Assembly (NCBI RefSeq): GCF_003591515.1
Contig: NZ_QZCG01000015.1
Location: 1 to 64,000, forward strand
DNA: 64,000 nucleotides
Reading direction: 5' to 3'
Origin: Paracoccus onubensis
GTDB lineage: Bacteria; Pseudomonadota; Alphaproteobacteria; Rhodobacterales; Rhodobacteraceae
A program made the translations under genes and the position numbers. Every line of letters begins with the position of its first letter. The first letter of the stretch is position 1. The notes under the pieces were generated by a model. The model was not told the DNA's origin. It saw only the letters and a list, made by a program, of their open reading frames with translations, and searched no databases. Positions 25,298-34,159 of the stretch are shown here, in pieces.

Positions 25298-26344
25298 TCA
25301 GCTTCCCGGGATATGATCGATATCCACCCGCACCACGACCGACAGCCCCGGCGCCAGATATTCCGACATCTCCTGATCCGGATCGATCGAAATGCGGACG
25401 GGCAGACGCTGTGCGATCTTGGTGAAATTACCGGTTGCGTTCGAACCCGACATGACGCTGAATTCCGATGCCGTCGCAGGCGAGAACGCCTCGACCTTGC
25501 CGGTGAATTCCCGTCCCTGTATCGCATCGACGGTGAAGGTCACGGTTTCCCCGACACGCATCCCGCGCAATCCGGTTTCCTTGAAATTGGCCACGATCCA
25601 GATATCCTCGCCGACATGCGACGCCAAAGCCGTGCCGGTGGTGACATATTGCCCCTTGCGCACCGCAATCTGCCCAAGCCGCCCCGCCGATGGCGCACGG
25701 ATCACGGTATTCTCCAGATCGATCCGGGCCAGTTCAACCGCCGCCTCGGCAGCGGCGATATCCGCCTGCCGCGAGGAAAGCGCGACTTTTGCCGAATTGA
25801 TCGCCTCGCGCTGCACGTCCAGCGCGGCTTCGGCCTGCGTCACCGATGCCCGCGCCTGCCGCAGCGCCAGTTGCGACTCGTCCTCGGAGGATTGCGAGGC
25901 CACGCCCCGTTCACGCAGCGCATGCGCCCGGTCCCAGCTTACCTCCGAGGTTTCCAGCCCGGATCTTGCCGATGCGAGCACGGCCTCGTTCGAGCGCATG
26001 GTCGCCTCTGCCGACCGGACATCCTGTTCACCGACCTCCAGCGCAGCCTTAGCCGCCTCGAGCTGGGCTTCGGCCTGCGCAAGTTTCTGGCGATAGCTCT
26101 GATCGTCGATCCGGGCGATGACGTCGCCCTCCTTGACGGTCTGGAAATCCTTGACCGCCACGTCGCTGACATAGCCGGAAAGCTGCGGGGCGATGGTGGT
26201 GATCCTGCCGCGGATATAGGCGTTCTCGGTCGTTGGCTCGGCAGGCTGGAAAGGCGGCAGATGCCAGGCGAATAACAGCAGCAGAATACCCGCAATGCCG
26301 ATGATGACTGCAATGATTGTGGGAAGAATATGGGTCTTGTTCAT
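25298..26344 (-). CDS. HlyD/EmrA family membrane fusion protein
   Basis: This 348-residue periplasmic adaptor has an N-terminal anchor helix (about 8-28), a first lipoyl half (TIAPQLSGYVSDVAVKDFQT, about 49-68), a long Ala/Glu/Gln-rich coiled-coil hairpin (about 80-215), and a second lipoyl half with ENTVIRAPSAGRLGQIAVRK (about 213-232). It works with the 14-helix transporter encoded just upstream (ATGA overlap) to export toxic compounds, as EmrA does with EmrB. An outer-membrane TolC-type partner is not encoded here. Confidence 0.92.
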   Translation of the reverse strand: MNKTHILPTIIAVIIGIAGILLLLFAWHLPPFQPAEPTTENAYIRGRITTIAPQLSGYVSDVAVKDFQTVKEGDVIARIDDQSYRQKLAQAEAQLEAAKAALEVGEQDVRSAEATMRSNEAVLASARSGLETSEVSWDRAHALRERGVASQSSEDESQLALRQARASVTQAEAALDVQREAINSAKVALSSRQADIAAAEAAVELARIDLENTVIRAPSAGRLGQIAVRKGQYVTTGTALASHVGEDIWIVANFKETGLRGMRVGETVTFTVDAIQGREFTGKVEAFSPATASEFSVMSGSNATGNFTKIAQRLPVRISIDPDQEMSEYLAPGLSVVVRVDIDHIPGS

Positions 26345-28026
26345 GTCTTCGGTTCCGTAATGTCTGAAGGTCCCTGATCGCGGGTCATCCGCTGCGCCAG
26401 CCAGTCGCGGAACACATGCAGAAGCAACGCGGTCAGGGCTCCGCCCGCGATCAGGGCAATAAGGAAATAGGCGTCGTTATAAGCCAGCACGTAGGATTGC
26501 CGGGTAACCTCCTGCACCAGCAGCGAAACCCCCTGCAACTGTTGCTGCACGGGATCGGTAATCCGCGAAGCCGTCATCGCGGCCCCGGCGGCGATTGCCG
26601 CGGTGGTTTGCTGACCCGTCACGGTCAACTGCTCGGCCAGCGCCTGAAAATAGCCGGCCTGACGATGATTGATGAATGTCGTGAACAACCCCGAACCAAG
26701 CACTCCTCCAAGGCTTTGCGTCGACAGAAACACGATCACGAAGGAAAGCAGATATTGCGGGCCTTTCGCTAATGCCGAAAGCAGCCCCATCATCGCAGCG
26801 GGCGGCATGAACAGCATGCCCGCACAGCCGATCAGTGCCTGACTGATCAGCATCTGCTCGGGCCGGGTCAGGACTGTCGAGCGGCTGTCCATCAACGCGC
26901 CGGTGAAAATCAGCACAAGCGCGGCAAGATGAAACCATTTTTCGCGCCCGGGCTTGATCCATGCGATACAGGCAAGCGCGCCCATCACGCAGGCGATCAG
27001 GATCACCGTGAACAGCGTGATCATCTGTGACGGAGCAACATCCAGTGCCGTGAACATTCGGGGCGCACCGCTGGACTGTTCGGACAAGATCAGACGGAAC
27101 AGGAACAATGTCGCGGTCAGATGCAGAATTGCCGGGCTGGTCAGCCACCGGATGTCGATAAGCGGCTCTTTCCGGTTCAGTTCGATCGCGACGGCGCCCG
27201 TCAGGGACAGGACGGATATGGCCAGCAGAACGCCGATCCATGCCTGCTCGGTCCAGTAATGGATCGGGCCCATGACGAAGCAAATGACCAGACCGCCGAA
27301 GCCGATCCCGATCAGCAGGAAACTGACGATATCCAGCGATTTGATGACCCGCTCACGGGGCACCGGGCGCAGGGGCAGCAAATAGACCAGCCCCATCGAC
27401 ATCATCGCCAGCGCAAGCGCGACAAGATGCACCCATGTCAGCCCTCCGTCTCCGATCAGGGCGGGCGAGATGACCCGCGACAGATTCGGCGCCGACATCA
27501 GGAACAACAGCGCAAGCGGCAAACCAATCCGCATTTTCCATTGCTGCGGCAGAGGTTCCAGCATGTACAGGAATGCAAGCGTCGCCAGCGGCGCGGCCGC
27601 ACAGCCCGACAGGAACTGAATCGTGACTGCCGATCTGAGATCGGACATCCAGACCGCGGCGAAGGATACCAGAACATAAAGCGCGATGCCGATCTCGGCG
27701 AAACGGCGCAGGCCGTATTGCGTCCGTATCTTGATCAGCATCAAGGGCAGCACCGCGCGCGGGATCATATAGGCCGCCATCAGCCAGGCGGCTTCCGTTG
27801 TGGTGATCCCCAGATCACCCGCAATCTGCGGCATATTGGTCGTGACAAAACCCTGCCCAAGTCCTTGCGACAGCGCCAGCACCATCGAGGCCCCCATATA
27901 GGCCATCGCCCGATATAGCGAAAATGGCGGCTCCGGCGGCAGGGGCGGGGGCGTTTCGGTCTGCTCTTTCGAAGCTTGACCGGCCGACGGTTGGCCGACC
28001 GATGGTTGATCGGTCGCAGCGCTCAT
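26341..28026 (-). CDS. MFS multidrug transporter, DHA2/EmrB-type (14 helices)
   Basis: This 561-residue proton-driven exporter has 14 predicted helices and the DHA2 layout. A proline-rich cytosolic N-terminus (about 1-33, with QPSVGQPSAGQ repeats) precedes the first helix. GDLGITTTEAAWLMAAYMIP (about 71-90) is typical of EmrB proteins. Its start overlaps the marR stop (ATGA) and its end overlaps the emrA-like start, so regulator, pump and adaptor are one transcript. Substrates are unknown. Confidence 0.92.
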   Translation of the reverse strand: MSAATDQPSVGQPSAGQASKEQTETPPPLPPEPPFSLYRAMAYMGASMVLALSQGLGQGFVTTNMPQIAGDLGITTTEAAWLMAAYMIPRAVLPLMLIKIRTQYGLRRFAEIGIALYVLVSFAAVWMSDLRSAVTIQFLSGCAAAPLATLAFLYMLEPLPQQWKMRIGLPLALLFLMSAPNLSRVISPALIGDGGLTWVHLVALALAMMSMGLVYLLPLRPVPRERVIKSLDIVSFLLIGIGFGGLVICFVMGPIHYWTEQAWIGVLLAISVLSLTGAVAIELNRKEPLIDIRWLTSPAILHLTATLFLFRLILSEQSSGAPRMFTALDVAPSQMITLFTVILIACVMGALACIAWIKPGREKWFHLAALVLIFTGALMDSRSTVLTRPEQMLISQALIGCAGMLFMPPAAMMGLLSALAKGPQYLLSFVIVFLSTQSLGGVLGSGLFTTFINHRQAGYFQALAEQLTVTGQQTTAAIAAGAAMTASRITDPVQQQLQGVSLLVQEVTRQSYVLAYNDAYFLIALIAGGALTALLLHVFRDWLAQRMTRDQGPSDITEPKT

Positions 28027-28451
28027 CGGTCTGCCAGCTTCCTGATATTCGCGGCGATCTGGTCCAGCACCTGCCGGGCCGTGGCCAGATCAGCCGCGTC
28101 GATATCCTGCAAGACGTCATCGCGCAGCGACTGGCTGAATTCGTTGACCTTGCTTTGGCGCCCCTTTTCGGAAAGGAAGATCACCTTCTTGCGCCCGTCA
28201 TCCTCTGCCGGGCGGCATTCAACGAAACCGTCGGCTTCAAGCGCATCGATCTGCCGCTTCAATGTCGGCGGCTCGATCATCATCACGCGGGCAAGATCGT
28301 TTTGCGACATGCCGTCATGCCGCGCGAGTTCCACAATGACGCGGGCACGTGACATGGTCAGGCCCATTTCGCGGACGCATTCGTCGAAATGACGGCGCAT
28401 CAACCGCATGACCTGCAAAAGCGAGTCGATGATGGTGGGGTCGGTGGACAT
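28023..28451 (-). CDS. MarR family transcriptional regulator
   Basis: This 142-residue winged-helix repressor has the wHTH region GMSQNDLARVMMIEPPTLKR (about 54-73) and the wing with EDDGRKKVIFLSEKG (about 87-101). It heads the efflux operon and most likely represses it, with release by a small phenolic or drug ligand. ATG 28451 has no good ribosome binding site. A perfect inverted repeat lies 18 bases upstream at 28469-28502. Confidence 0.92.
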   Translation of the reverse strand: MSTDPTIIDSLLQVMRLMRRHFDECVREMGLTMSRARVIVELARHDGMSQNDLARVMMIEPPTLKRQIDALEADGFVECRPAEDDGRKKVIFLSEKGRQSKVNEFSQSLRDDVLQDIDAADLATARQVLDQIAANIRKLADR

Positions 28452-28468
28452 GGGATTATGGGATTTCG

Positions 28469-28502
28469 TTAGCTGGCTTATTATATTTCATTAGCCAGCT
28501 AA
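28469..28502 (-). promoter_or_regulatory. Probable MarR operator overlapping the efflux operon promoter
   Basis: TTAGCTGGCT (28469-28478) and AGCCAGCTAA (28493-28502) form a perfect 10-bp inverted repeat with a 14-base AT-rich spacer. The spacer holds TATAAT on the minus strand (28485-28480), a consensus -10 box. Binding here would block transcription of marR-emrB-emrA, giving autorepression. Confidence 0.75.
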
Positions 28503-28756
28503 TGGTTTTCAGCGGCGGGTTCAAGTGGTCTTGCGATCATTTTCGAAACCTTGCCGCTCCGCCGGAATCGTCATCAATCTGGCTGTTCCTGATGCATTTG
28601 CCTCTGCAACTGCAAAAGAACCCGGCGTTTACGGAATCCCGCGCAGCAAAACGACCGGGATCCGTTGCCTTCGCATCTGCCACCAAAGCTAACTGACGCC
28701 AGAAACCGCGTGGCCCTGCCCGCGCATCAGCGACATTATAGCGAATCGGAGCCGCC
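28503..28756 (+). other. Leader region of the nitrate operon, no gene seen
   Basis: The whole gap between marR and the nitrate transporter is 305 bases. The part after the MarR palindrome should hold the nitrate operon promoter and leader. I could not identify a sigma-54 -24/-12 pair with correct spacing or a clear NasT-type hairpin pair by eye. A 64-codon open frame (28502-28696) has no ribosome binding site and is not called. Confidence 0.4.
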
Positions 28757-29986
28757 ATGTCGGACACAGGAAATCCGGCAACGCCGCCAGCAACGACTGC
28801 CAACAAGGCACTGACGCTTTCCACGGTCGCCTTTACCGTCTGTTTTGCCGTCTGGACGATCTTCTCGATCATCGGCGTGCAAATCCGGCAGGAACTGGCG
28901 CTGTCGGATACCCAGTTCGGGCTTCTGCTCGGCATGCCGATCTTGACCGGATCGGTGGTCAGGATCGTTCTTGGCGTCATGACCGACCGGCTTGGCGGAA
29001 GGCTGATCTATACTGTGACCATGCTGGCCACAGCCGCCGCGACCTTTCTGCTGTCATGGGCCGGCAGTTACCCGCAGATGCTTCTGGCGGCGCTTGGCGT
29101 CGGGCTTGCCGGAGGCTCTTTCGCGGTGGGCGTCGCCTATGTCTCACGCTTCTTCCCATCCGCGAAACAAGGCACGGCGCTGGGGATTTTCGGCGTGGGC
29201 AATGTCGGCGCTGCACTCACCAAATTCATCGCGCCCTTTGTCATGGTCGCGCTGGGCTGGCAGGCGACAGCGCAGATCTGGGCGGCGGTGCTCGCCCTGA
29301 TCGCGATCGCGTTCTGGCTGCTGAGCGAAGATGATCCGGTTATCCGGCAAGAGCGCGTGACCGGCCGCCCGCCACGCAGTCTGCGCGACGAATTCGCGCC
29401 GCTGGCGAATATCCGGGTCTGGCGGTTCTCGCTTTATTATTTCTTCGCATTCGGCGGCTTCGTCGCATTGGCGCTGTGGCTGCCGCATTACCTGATCGAG
29501 GTCTATGGCTTCGATATCAAGACAGCGGGAATGATCGGCGCGGCCTATTCCGTTCCCGCATCCATTTTCCGCGCCTACGGCGGGATACTCTCGGATCGGA
29601 TCGGCGCGCGCCGGGTGATGTACCGGATGCTTGTCGTCTCGCTTCTGATGACCGCCATCCTGTCGCTCCCCGGTGGCGTGTCGATCCTGATCTTCATTCC
29701 GGTGATATTCGTGCTGGGCTTTTTCATGAGCCTTGGCAAAGCCGCCGTCTACAAGCATGTGCCAAGCTATTTCCCGCAAAATGTCGGCGCGGTCGGCGGG
29801 CTGGTCGGCATGATCGGCGGGCTGGGCGGCTTTTTCCTGCCCTTCCTGTTCGGCTGGCTGCGTGACGCGACTGGCATCTGGTCAAGCTGCTTCATGGCAA
29901 TGTTCGTCCTGGTCGCGCTTTGCCTCGCATGGATGGAAGTTTCGATCCGGCGCATCGGCCGCGCAAACGCGCCGCAAGCCGCCTGA
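28757..29986 (+). CDS. NarK/NasA-type nitrate/nitrite transporter (MFS)
   Basis: This 409-residue protein has 12 predicted helices. The nitrate signature FGVGNVGAALTKF (about 151-163) and the second-half Gly-rich GAVGGLVGMIGGLGGFFLPF (about 344-363) mark the NarK/NrtP family. As first gene of the operon it imports nitrate for the NasA reductase encoded downstream. In Paracoccus denitrificans the corresponding gene is named nasA, a name used elsewhere for the reductase, so I leave the symbol empty. It is followed 13 bases later by nirB. Confidence 0.93.
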   Translation: MSDTGNPATPPATTANKALTLSTVAFTVCFAVWTIFSIIGVQIRQELALSDTQFGLLLGMPILTGSVVRIVLGVMTDRLGGRLIYTVTMLATAAATFLLSWAGSYPQMLLAALGVGLAGGSFAVGVAYVSRFFPSAKQGTALGIFGVGNVGAALTKFIAPFVMVALGWQATAQIWAAVLALIAIAFWLLSEDDPVIRQERVTGRPPRSLRDEFAPLANIRVWRFSLYYFFAFGGFVALALWLPHYLIEVYGFDIKTAGMIGAAYSVPASIFRAYGGILSDRIGARRVMYRMLVVSLLMTAILSLPGGVSILIFIPVIFVLGFFMSLGKAAVYKHVPSYFPQNVGAVGGLVGMIGGLGGFFLPFLFGWLRDATGIWSSCFMAMFVLVALCLAWMEVSIRRIGRANAPQAA

Positions 29987-29999
29987 AATGGAGAATTCG

Positions 30000-32438
30000 A
30001 TGAAAAGGAAACTGGTTGTCATCGGGGCCGGAATGGCCTCGGGCCGGATGCTGGAGCATCTCTTCGAAGCCGATCCCGACGCCTATGATGTGACGCTGTT
30101 CAATCTGGAGCCTCGCGGCAACTACAACAGATTGATGCTGTCGCCGGTTCTGTCCGGCGAAAAAACCTATGAGGATATCGTGACCCATGACGATGACTGG
30201 TATGCCGCCCACGGCGTGACCTGTCATTTCGGCGAGGCGGTGGTCGGCATCGACCGCGAGGCCCGGAAGATCCGCACCAACAAGCGCGAAACCGATTATG
30301 ACGCGCTTGTCATCGCCACCGGCTCCGCGCCCTTCATCATTCCCGTGGCCGGAAAGGAACTGCCCGGCGTCGTGACCTATCGCGATCTGGAAGACACGAA
30401 TGCCATGATCCAGGCCGGCATGGCCGGAAAGGATGCGGTCGTGATCGGCGGCGGGTTGCTTGGGCTCGAGGCGGCGGCAGGCATGGCCGCGCGCGGTGCC
30501 AGCGTGACCGTCATTCACCTGATGGATCACCTGATGGAGCGTCAGCTTGATCCGGCGGCGGGCTATCTGCTGAAACGCGATCTGGAATCGCGCGGAATCA
30601 GGGTGCATTGCGGTGGCGCAACCAAGGCCATTCTGGGGAATGACCGCGCCGAAGCGGTGCTGCTGGAGGACGGCACCGTCTATCCCGCCGATCTGGTCTG
30701 CATGGCGGTGGGTATCCGCCCCGAAACACGCATCGCCGTAGACGCAAGGATCGAGGTCGAGCGCGGCATCGTCGTCGATGACGGTTTGCGCAGCAGCGAT
30801 CCGCATATCTTCGCGCTTGGCGAATGTGTCGAGCATCGCAACCAGCTTTTCGGCCTTGTCGCGCCACTATACGATCAGGCCAAAGTTCTTGTGAAATCCC
30901 TGCTTGGCGAGGCCGCCGAATTCCGCCCGGTGCAAACGGCGACCAAGCTGAAAGTCACCGGCTGCGATCTGTTCAGTGCGGGGGATTTCGCCGAAGCCGA
31001 GGGGCGCGAGGATATCGTTTTCCGCGATCCCGGCCGGGGCATCTACAAGCGGCTGGTGCTGGAGAATGACCGGATCGTCGGTATCGTGATGTATGGCGAT
31101 ACCGCCGATGGCAACTGGTTCTACGGCCTGATGAAAGACGGAACCGATATCGGCGATATGCGCGAAACGCTGATCTTCGGTCCCGCCTTTCAGGGAGGCG
31201 GCAAGCTGGACCCTATGGAGGCCGTTGCAGCCTTGCCGCCTGAGGCGGAGATCTGCGGCTGTAACGGCATTTGCAAGGGGCGGATCGTCGAGGCGGTTCA
31301 GGGCGGCGCAACCACCCTGGACGCGGTAAGGGCACAGACCAAGGCAAGCGGATCCTGCGGCACCTGTACCGGGCTGGTCGAACAGGTGATGAAGGCGACG
31401 CTGGGCGATGCCTTTGCCGCCCCGACCCCTGCGGGGATGTGTGGCTGCACGGATCACAGCCACGAGGATGTGCGCCGTCTCATCAAGTCGATGGGCCTGA
31501 AATCCATCCCGGCGGTGATGCAGGAACTGGGCTGGAAGACCATTGGCGGCTGCCATTCCTGCCGCCCGGCACTGAATTTCTACCTGCTTGCCGATTGGCC
31601 GACCGAATATCAGGACGACCGCCAGTCGCGCTTCGTCAACGAGCGTAACCACGCCAATATCCAGAAGGACGGCACCTATTCCGTCGTGCCGCGCATGTGG
31701 GGCGGCGTGACGACGCCCGCCGAATTGCGGGCCATCGCCGACGCGGCCGAGAAATATGACGTGCCCATGGTCAAGGTCACCGGGGGACAGCGGCTTGATC
31801 TGCTGGGTATCCGCAAAGAGGATCTGCCGCATATCTGGGCCGATCTGAACAAGGCCGGGCTGGTCTCGGGTCATGCTTATTCCAAGGGGCTGCGCACGGT
31901 AAAAACCTGTGTGGGCAAGGAGTTCTGCCGCTTTGGCACGCAGGATTCGACCGGGCTGGGCATTCGTCTGGAAAAGCTGCTCTGGGGATCATGGACTCCG
32001 CATAAGGTCAAGCTGGGCGTTTCCGGTTGTCCCCGGAACTGCGCCGAGGCGACCTGCAAGGATATCGGCGTGATCTGTGTTGATTCCGGCTATCAGATCA
32101 GCGTGGCGGGCGCCGCCGGGATGGAGTTGAAGGAAACCGAACCGCTGGCCTCCACTCCGTCCGAGGATGAAGCGATCGAGATCATCACCGCCTTCATCCA
32201 GCTTTACAGGGAAAATGCGAAATATCTGGATCGCGCCTATAAATGGGTCGCCAAGGTCGGTCTGGACTGGGTGAAAGAACGGGTCGTGCAGGATCCGGAT
32301 GAGCGCCGGGCGCTGGTGGAACGGTTCGAGATCAGCCAGTCGGTCTACCGCAAGGACCCCTGGGCCGAACATTCCGCCAGCGATCAGTCCGGCAAATGGG
32401 CACCGATGGCGGATTTCACGCTGGAGGCTGCGGAATGA
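30000..32438 (+). CDS. nirB: Assimilatory NAD(P)H nitrite reductase large subunit
   Basis: From ATG 30000 (GGAG upstream) it encodes 812 residues in the classical NirB order: FAD/NAD domain with VVIGAGMASGRMLEHL (about 6-21) and VVIGGGLLGLEAAAGMAARG (about 147-166), a BFD-like [2Fe-2S] domain with CGCNGICKG and GSCGTCTG (about 419-462), then the ferredoxin-like and sulfite/nitrite reductase parts. The siroheme-[4Fe-4S] cysteines are in CVGKEFCRFGTQ (about 635-646) and SGCPRNCAEA (about 676-685). It reduces nitrite to ammonium with six electrons. No siroheme synthase (cysG/cobA) gene is in this operon. Confidence 0.97.
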   Translation: MKRKLVVIGAGMASGRMLEHLFEADPDAYDVTLFNLEPRGNYNRLMLSPVLSGEKTYEDIVTHDDDWYAAHGVTCHFGEAVVGIDREARKIRTNKRETDYDALVIATGSAPFIIPVAGKELPGVVTYRDLEDTNAMIQAGMAGKDAVVIGGGLLGLEAAAGMAARGASVTVIHLMDHLMERQLDPAAGYLLKRDLESRGIRVHCGGATKAILGNDRAEAVLLEDGTVYPADLVCMAVGIRPETRIAVDARIEVERGIVVDDGLRSSDPHIFALGECVEHRNQLFGLVAPLYDQAKVLVKSLLGEAAEFRPVQTATKLKVTGCDLFSAGDFAEAEGREDIVFRDPGRGIYKRLVLENDRIVGIVMYGDTADGNWFYGLMKDGTDIGDMRETLIFGPAFQGGGKLDPMEAVAALPPEAEICGCNGICKGRIVEAVQGGATTLDAVRAQTKASGSCGTCTGLVEQVMKATLGDAFAAPTPAGMCGCTDHSHEDVRRLIKSMGLKSIPAVMQELGWKTIGGCHSCRPALNFYLLADWPTEYQDDRQSRFVNERNHANIQKDGTYSVVPRMWGGVTTPAELRAIADAAEKYDVPMVKVTGGQRLDLLGIRKEDLPHIWADLNKAGLVSGHAYSKGLRTVKTCVGKEFCRFGTQDSTGLGIRLEKLLWGSWTPHKVKLGVSGCPRNCAEATCKDIGVICVDSGYQISVAGAAGMELKETEPLASTPSEDEAIEIITAFIQLYRENAKYLDRAYKWVAKVGLDWVKERVVQDPDERRALVERFEISQSVYRKDPWAEHSASDQSGKWAPMADFTLEAAE

Positions 32439-32770
32439 CCGAATTCGTCGATATCGGGGCTTTGGCGGATATTCCCGTGCAAGGCGCAAGGCTGGTACGC
32501 ACCGCGAAAGGCTGCATCGCCGTGTTCCGCACCTCGGATGACCGCGTTTTCGCACTGGACGACCGCTGCCCGCATAAGGGCGGTCCGCTGTCGGAAGGCA
32601 TCGTTCACGGCAGCTCGGTGACCTGTCCTTTGCATAACTGGGTTTTCGACATGAATACCGGCGAAGCCACCGGAGCCGATAAGGGCCATGTCGGCACCTA
32701 TGCGACGCGGGTCGAGAAGGGCCGCATCCTGATCGATGCGTCGCTGATCGCCCGCAGCCATGCGGCCTGA
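32435..32770 (+). CDS. nirD: Nitrite reductase small subunit (Rieske-type)
   Basis: This 111-residue Rieske-fold protein has the [2Fe-2S] ligands in RCPHKGGPLSEG and TCPLHNWVFDM (two Cys-His pairs), so it is a redox-competent NirD, corresponding to NasG of Paracoccus. It probably passes electrons within the NirB/NasA assimilatory complex. ATG 32435 overlaps the nirB stop by four bases. The GGAGGCTG stretch just before is the ribosome binding site. Confidence 0.95.
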   Translation: MTEFVDIGALADIPVQGARLVRTAKGCIAVFRTSDDRVFALDDRCPHKGGPLSEGIVHGSSVTCPLHNWVFDMNTGEATGADKGHVGTYATRVEKGRILIDASLIARSHAA

Positions 32771-32788
32771 GCCGCCAAAGGAGTTTCC

Positions 32789-33253
32789 ATGAACAAGATG
32801 ATTCCCGATGAGATCACACGCGACGATCTGACCGCGATGATCCTGCGCGCCAAGAAAAGGGCGGGGCTGAGCTGGGCGGAAATCGCGGGGAAGATCGGCA
32901 TGTCGCCGGTCTGGACCCATTCCGCTGCGACCGGCATGAACGCTTTCCCCGAGGACAAGGCCCGCGCCTTTGCGCAATTGCTTGGACTGCCCGAAAGCGC
33001 AGTGGCTCTGCTGGCCGAAAGCCCGCTGAAACTCTGGGGCCAGACCGTGCCGACCGACCCATGCGTTTACCGCCTTTACGAGATTGTCGGGGTCTATGGA
33101 CCGACGATCAAGGCGTTGATCAATGAGGAATTCGGCAATGGCATCATGTCAGCGATAGATTTTTCGATGGCGATCGAGCGGGAACCCGATCCGAAAGGCG
33201 ACCGCGTCAGGATCACCATGTCCGGCAAATATCTGGAATACGCAAACTGGTAA
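32789..33253 (+). CDS. cynS: Cyanate hydratase (cyanase)
   Basis: This 154-residue protein has the N-terminal helix-turn-helix-like domain (GLSWAEIAGKIGMSPVWT, about 26-43) and the C-terminal catalytic domain of cyanase. The active-site Arg95 and Glu98 lie in YRLYEIVGVYG and Ser121 in GIMSAIDF, all conserved. It converts cyanate and bicarbonate to ammonia and CO2. AAGGAG precedes ATG 32789. It sits between nirD and the FNT channel, so cyanate would be processed under nitrate control. No carbonic anhydrase or cyanate ABC transporter gene is near. Confidence 0.96.
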   Translation: MNKMIPDEITRDDLTAMILRAKKRAGLSWAEIAGKIGMSPVWTHSAATGMNAFPEDKARAFAQLLGLPESAVALLAESPLKLWGQTVPTDPCVYRLYEIVGVYGPTIKALINEEFGNGIMSAIDFSMAIEREPDPKGDRVRITMSGKYLEYANW

Positions 33254-33294
33254 CCGCCTGCCCATCGGGAACACCCAACCGGAAAGGAACACCC

Positions 33295-34155
33295 ATGTCC
33301 TATGTCAATCCACCAGATTTTGCCCGGAAGATGATTGATGCCGGAGAATCCAAGGTCTTCATGTCCACCAAGGACACGTTGATCCGCGCCTATATGGCCG
33401 GGGCGATCCTCGCGCTTGCTGCAGCCTTCGCGATTACCGTTACGGTGGATACCGGCAATCCCCTGATCGGCGCATTGCTGTTTCCGGTCGGCTTCTGCAT
33501 GCTTTATCTTCTGGGCTTCGATCTGCTGACCGGAGTGTTCACGCTGGTCCCTCTGGCGCTTCTGGATCGTCGCAAGGGTGTGACGGTCAAGGGAATGCTG
33601 CGCAACTGGGGGCTGGTATTCTGCGGCAATTTCGCGGGCGCCATGACGGTTGCGGTTTTCATGGCGATCATCTTCACATTCGGCTTTTCGACCGAGCCGA
33701 ACGAAATCGGACAGAAGATAGGCCATATCGGCGAAGGCCGCACCCTTGGCTATGCCGAATACGGATCTGCCGGGATGCTGACATTGTTCATCCGCGCGGT
33801 GATGTGCAACTGGATGGTATCGACCGGCGTCGTGGGTGCGATGATGTCCAGCTCGGTCTCGGGCAAGATCATGGCGATGTGGATGCCGATCCTGGTTTTC
33901 TTCTACATGGGATTCGAACATTCCATCGTGAACATGTTCCTGTTTCCCTCGGGGATTCTGCTGGGTGGACAATTCACCTGGATGGATTACCTGATCTGGA
34001 ACGAAATTCCGACCATCCTCGGCAATGTGGTGGGCGGGCTGACCTTTGTCGGCGCGATGATCTATTCCACGCATTACAGAACCTCTGCTTCGCTGCGGGA
34101 CAAACCGGAAGCCAGACCGCATTCATCCGTTCCCGCAGAGATTCCGGCAGAATAA
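33295..34155 (+). CDS. Formate/nitrite transporter (FNT) family channel
   Basis: This 286-residue protein has six membrane helices and the FNT pattern: AYMAGAILALAAAFAITV (about 31-48), GFDLLTGVFTLVPLALLD (about 75-92), NWGLVFCGNFAGA (about 102-114) and FMGFEHSIVNMFLFPSG-like YMGFEHSIVNMFLFPSG. In this setting nitrite import or export (NirC/NasH role) is most likely. GGAAAGGAACACCC precedes the start. It lies 41 bases after cynS and 4 bases before nasA. Confidence 0.92.
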   Translation: MSYVNPPDFARKMIDAGESKVFMSTKDTLIRAYMAGAILALAAAFAITVTVDTGNPLIGALLFPVGFCMLYLLGFDLLTGVFTLVPLALLDRRKGVTVKGMLRNWGLVFCGNFAGAMTVAVFMAIIFTFGFSTEPNEIGQKIGHIGEGRTLGYAEYGSAGMLTLFIRAVMCNWMVSTGVVGAMMSSSVSGKIMAMWMPILVFFYMGFEHSIVNMFLFPSGILLGGQFTWMDYLIWNEIPTILGNVVGGLTFVGAMIYSTHYRTSASLRDKPEARPHSSVPAEIPAE

Positions 34156-34159
34156 CCGG

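Noticed and set aside
28560..28620. Possible sigma-54 promoter (TGGC..TGCA) before the nitrate operon
   Set aside because: The GG to GC spacing is one base too long for a -24/-12 element, so I do not call it.
28502..28696. 64-codon open frame in the nitrate operon leader
   Set aside because: No ribosome binding site, overlaps the end of the MarR palindrome, and no resemblance to a known peptide.
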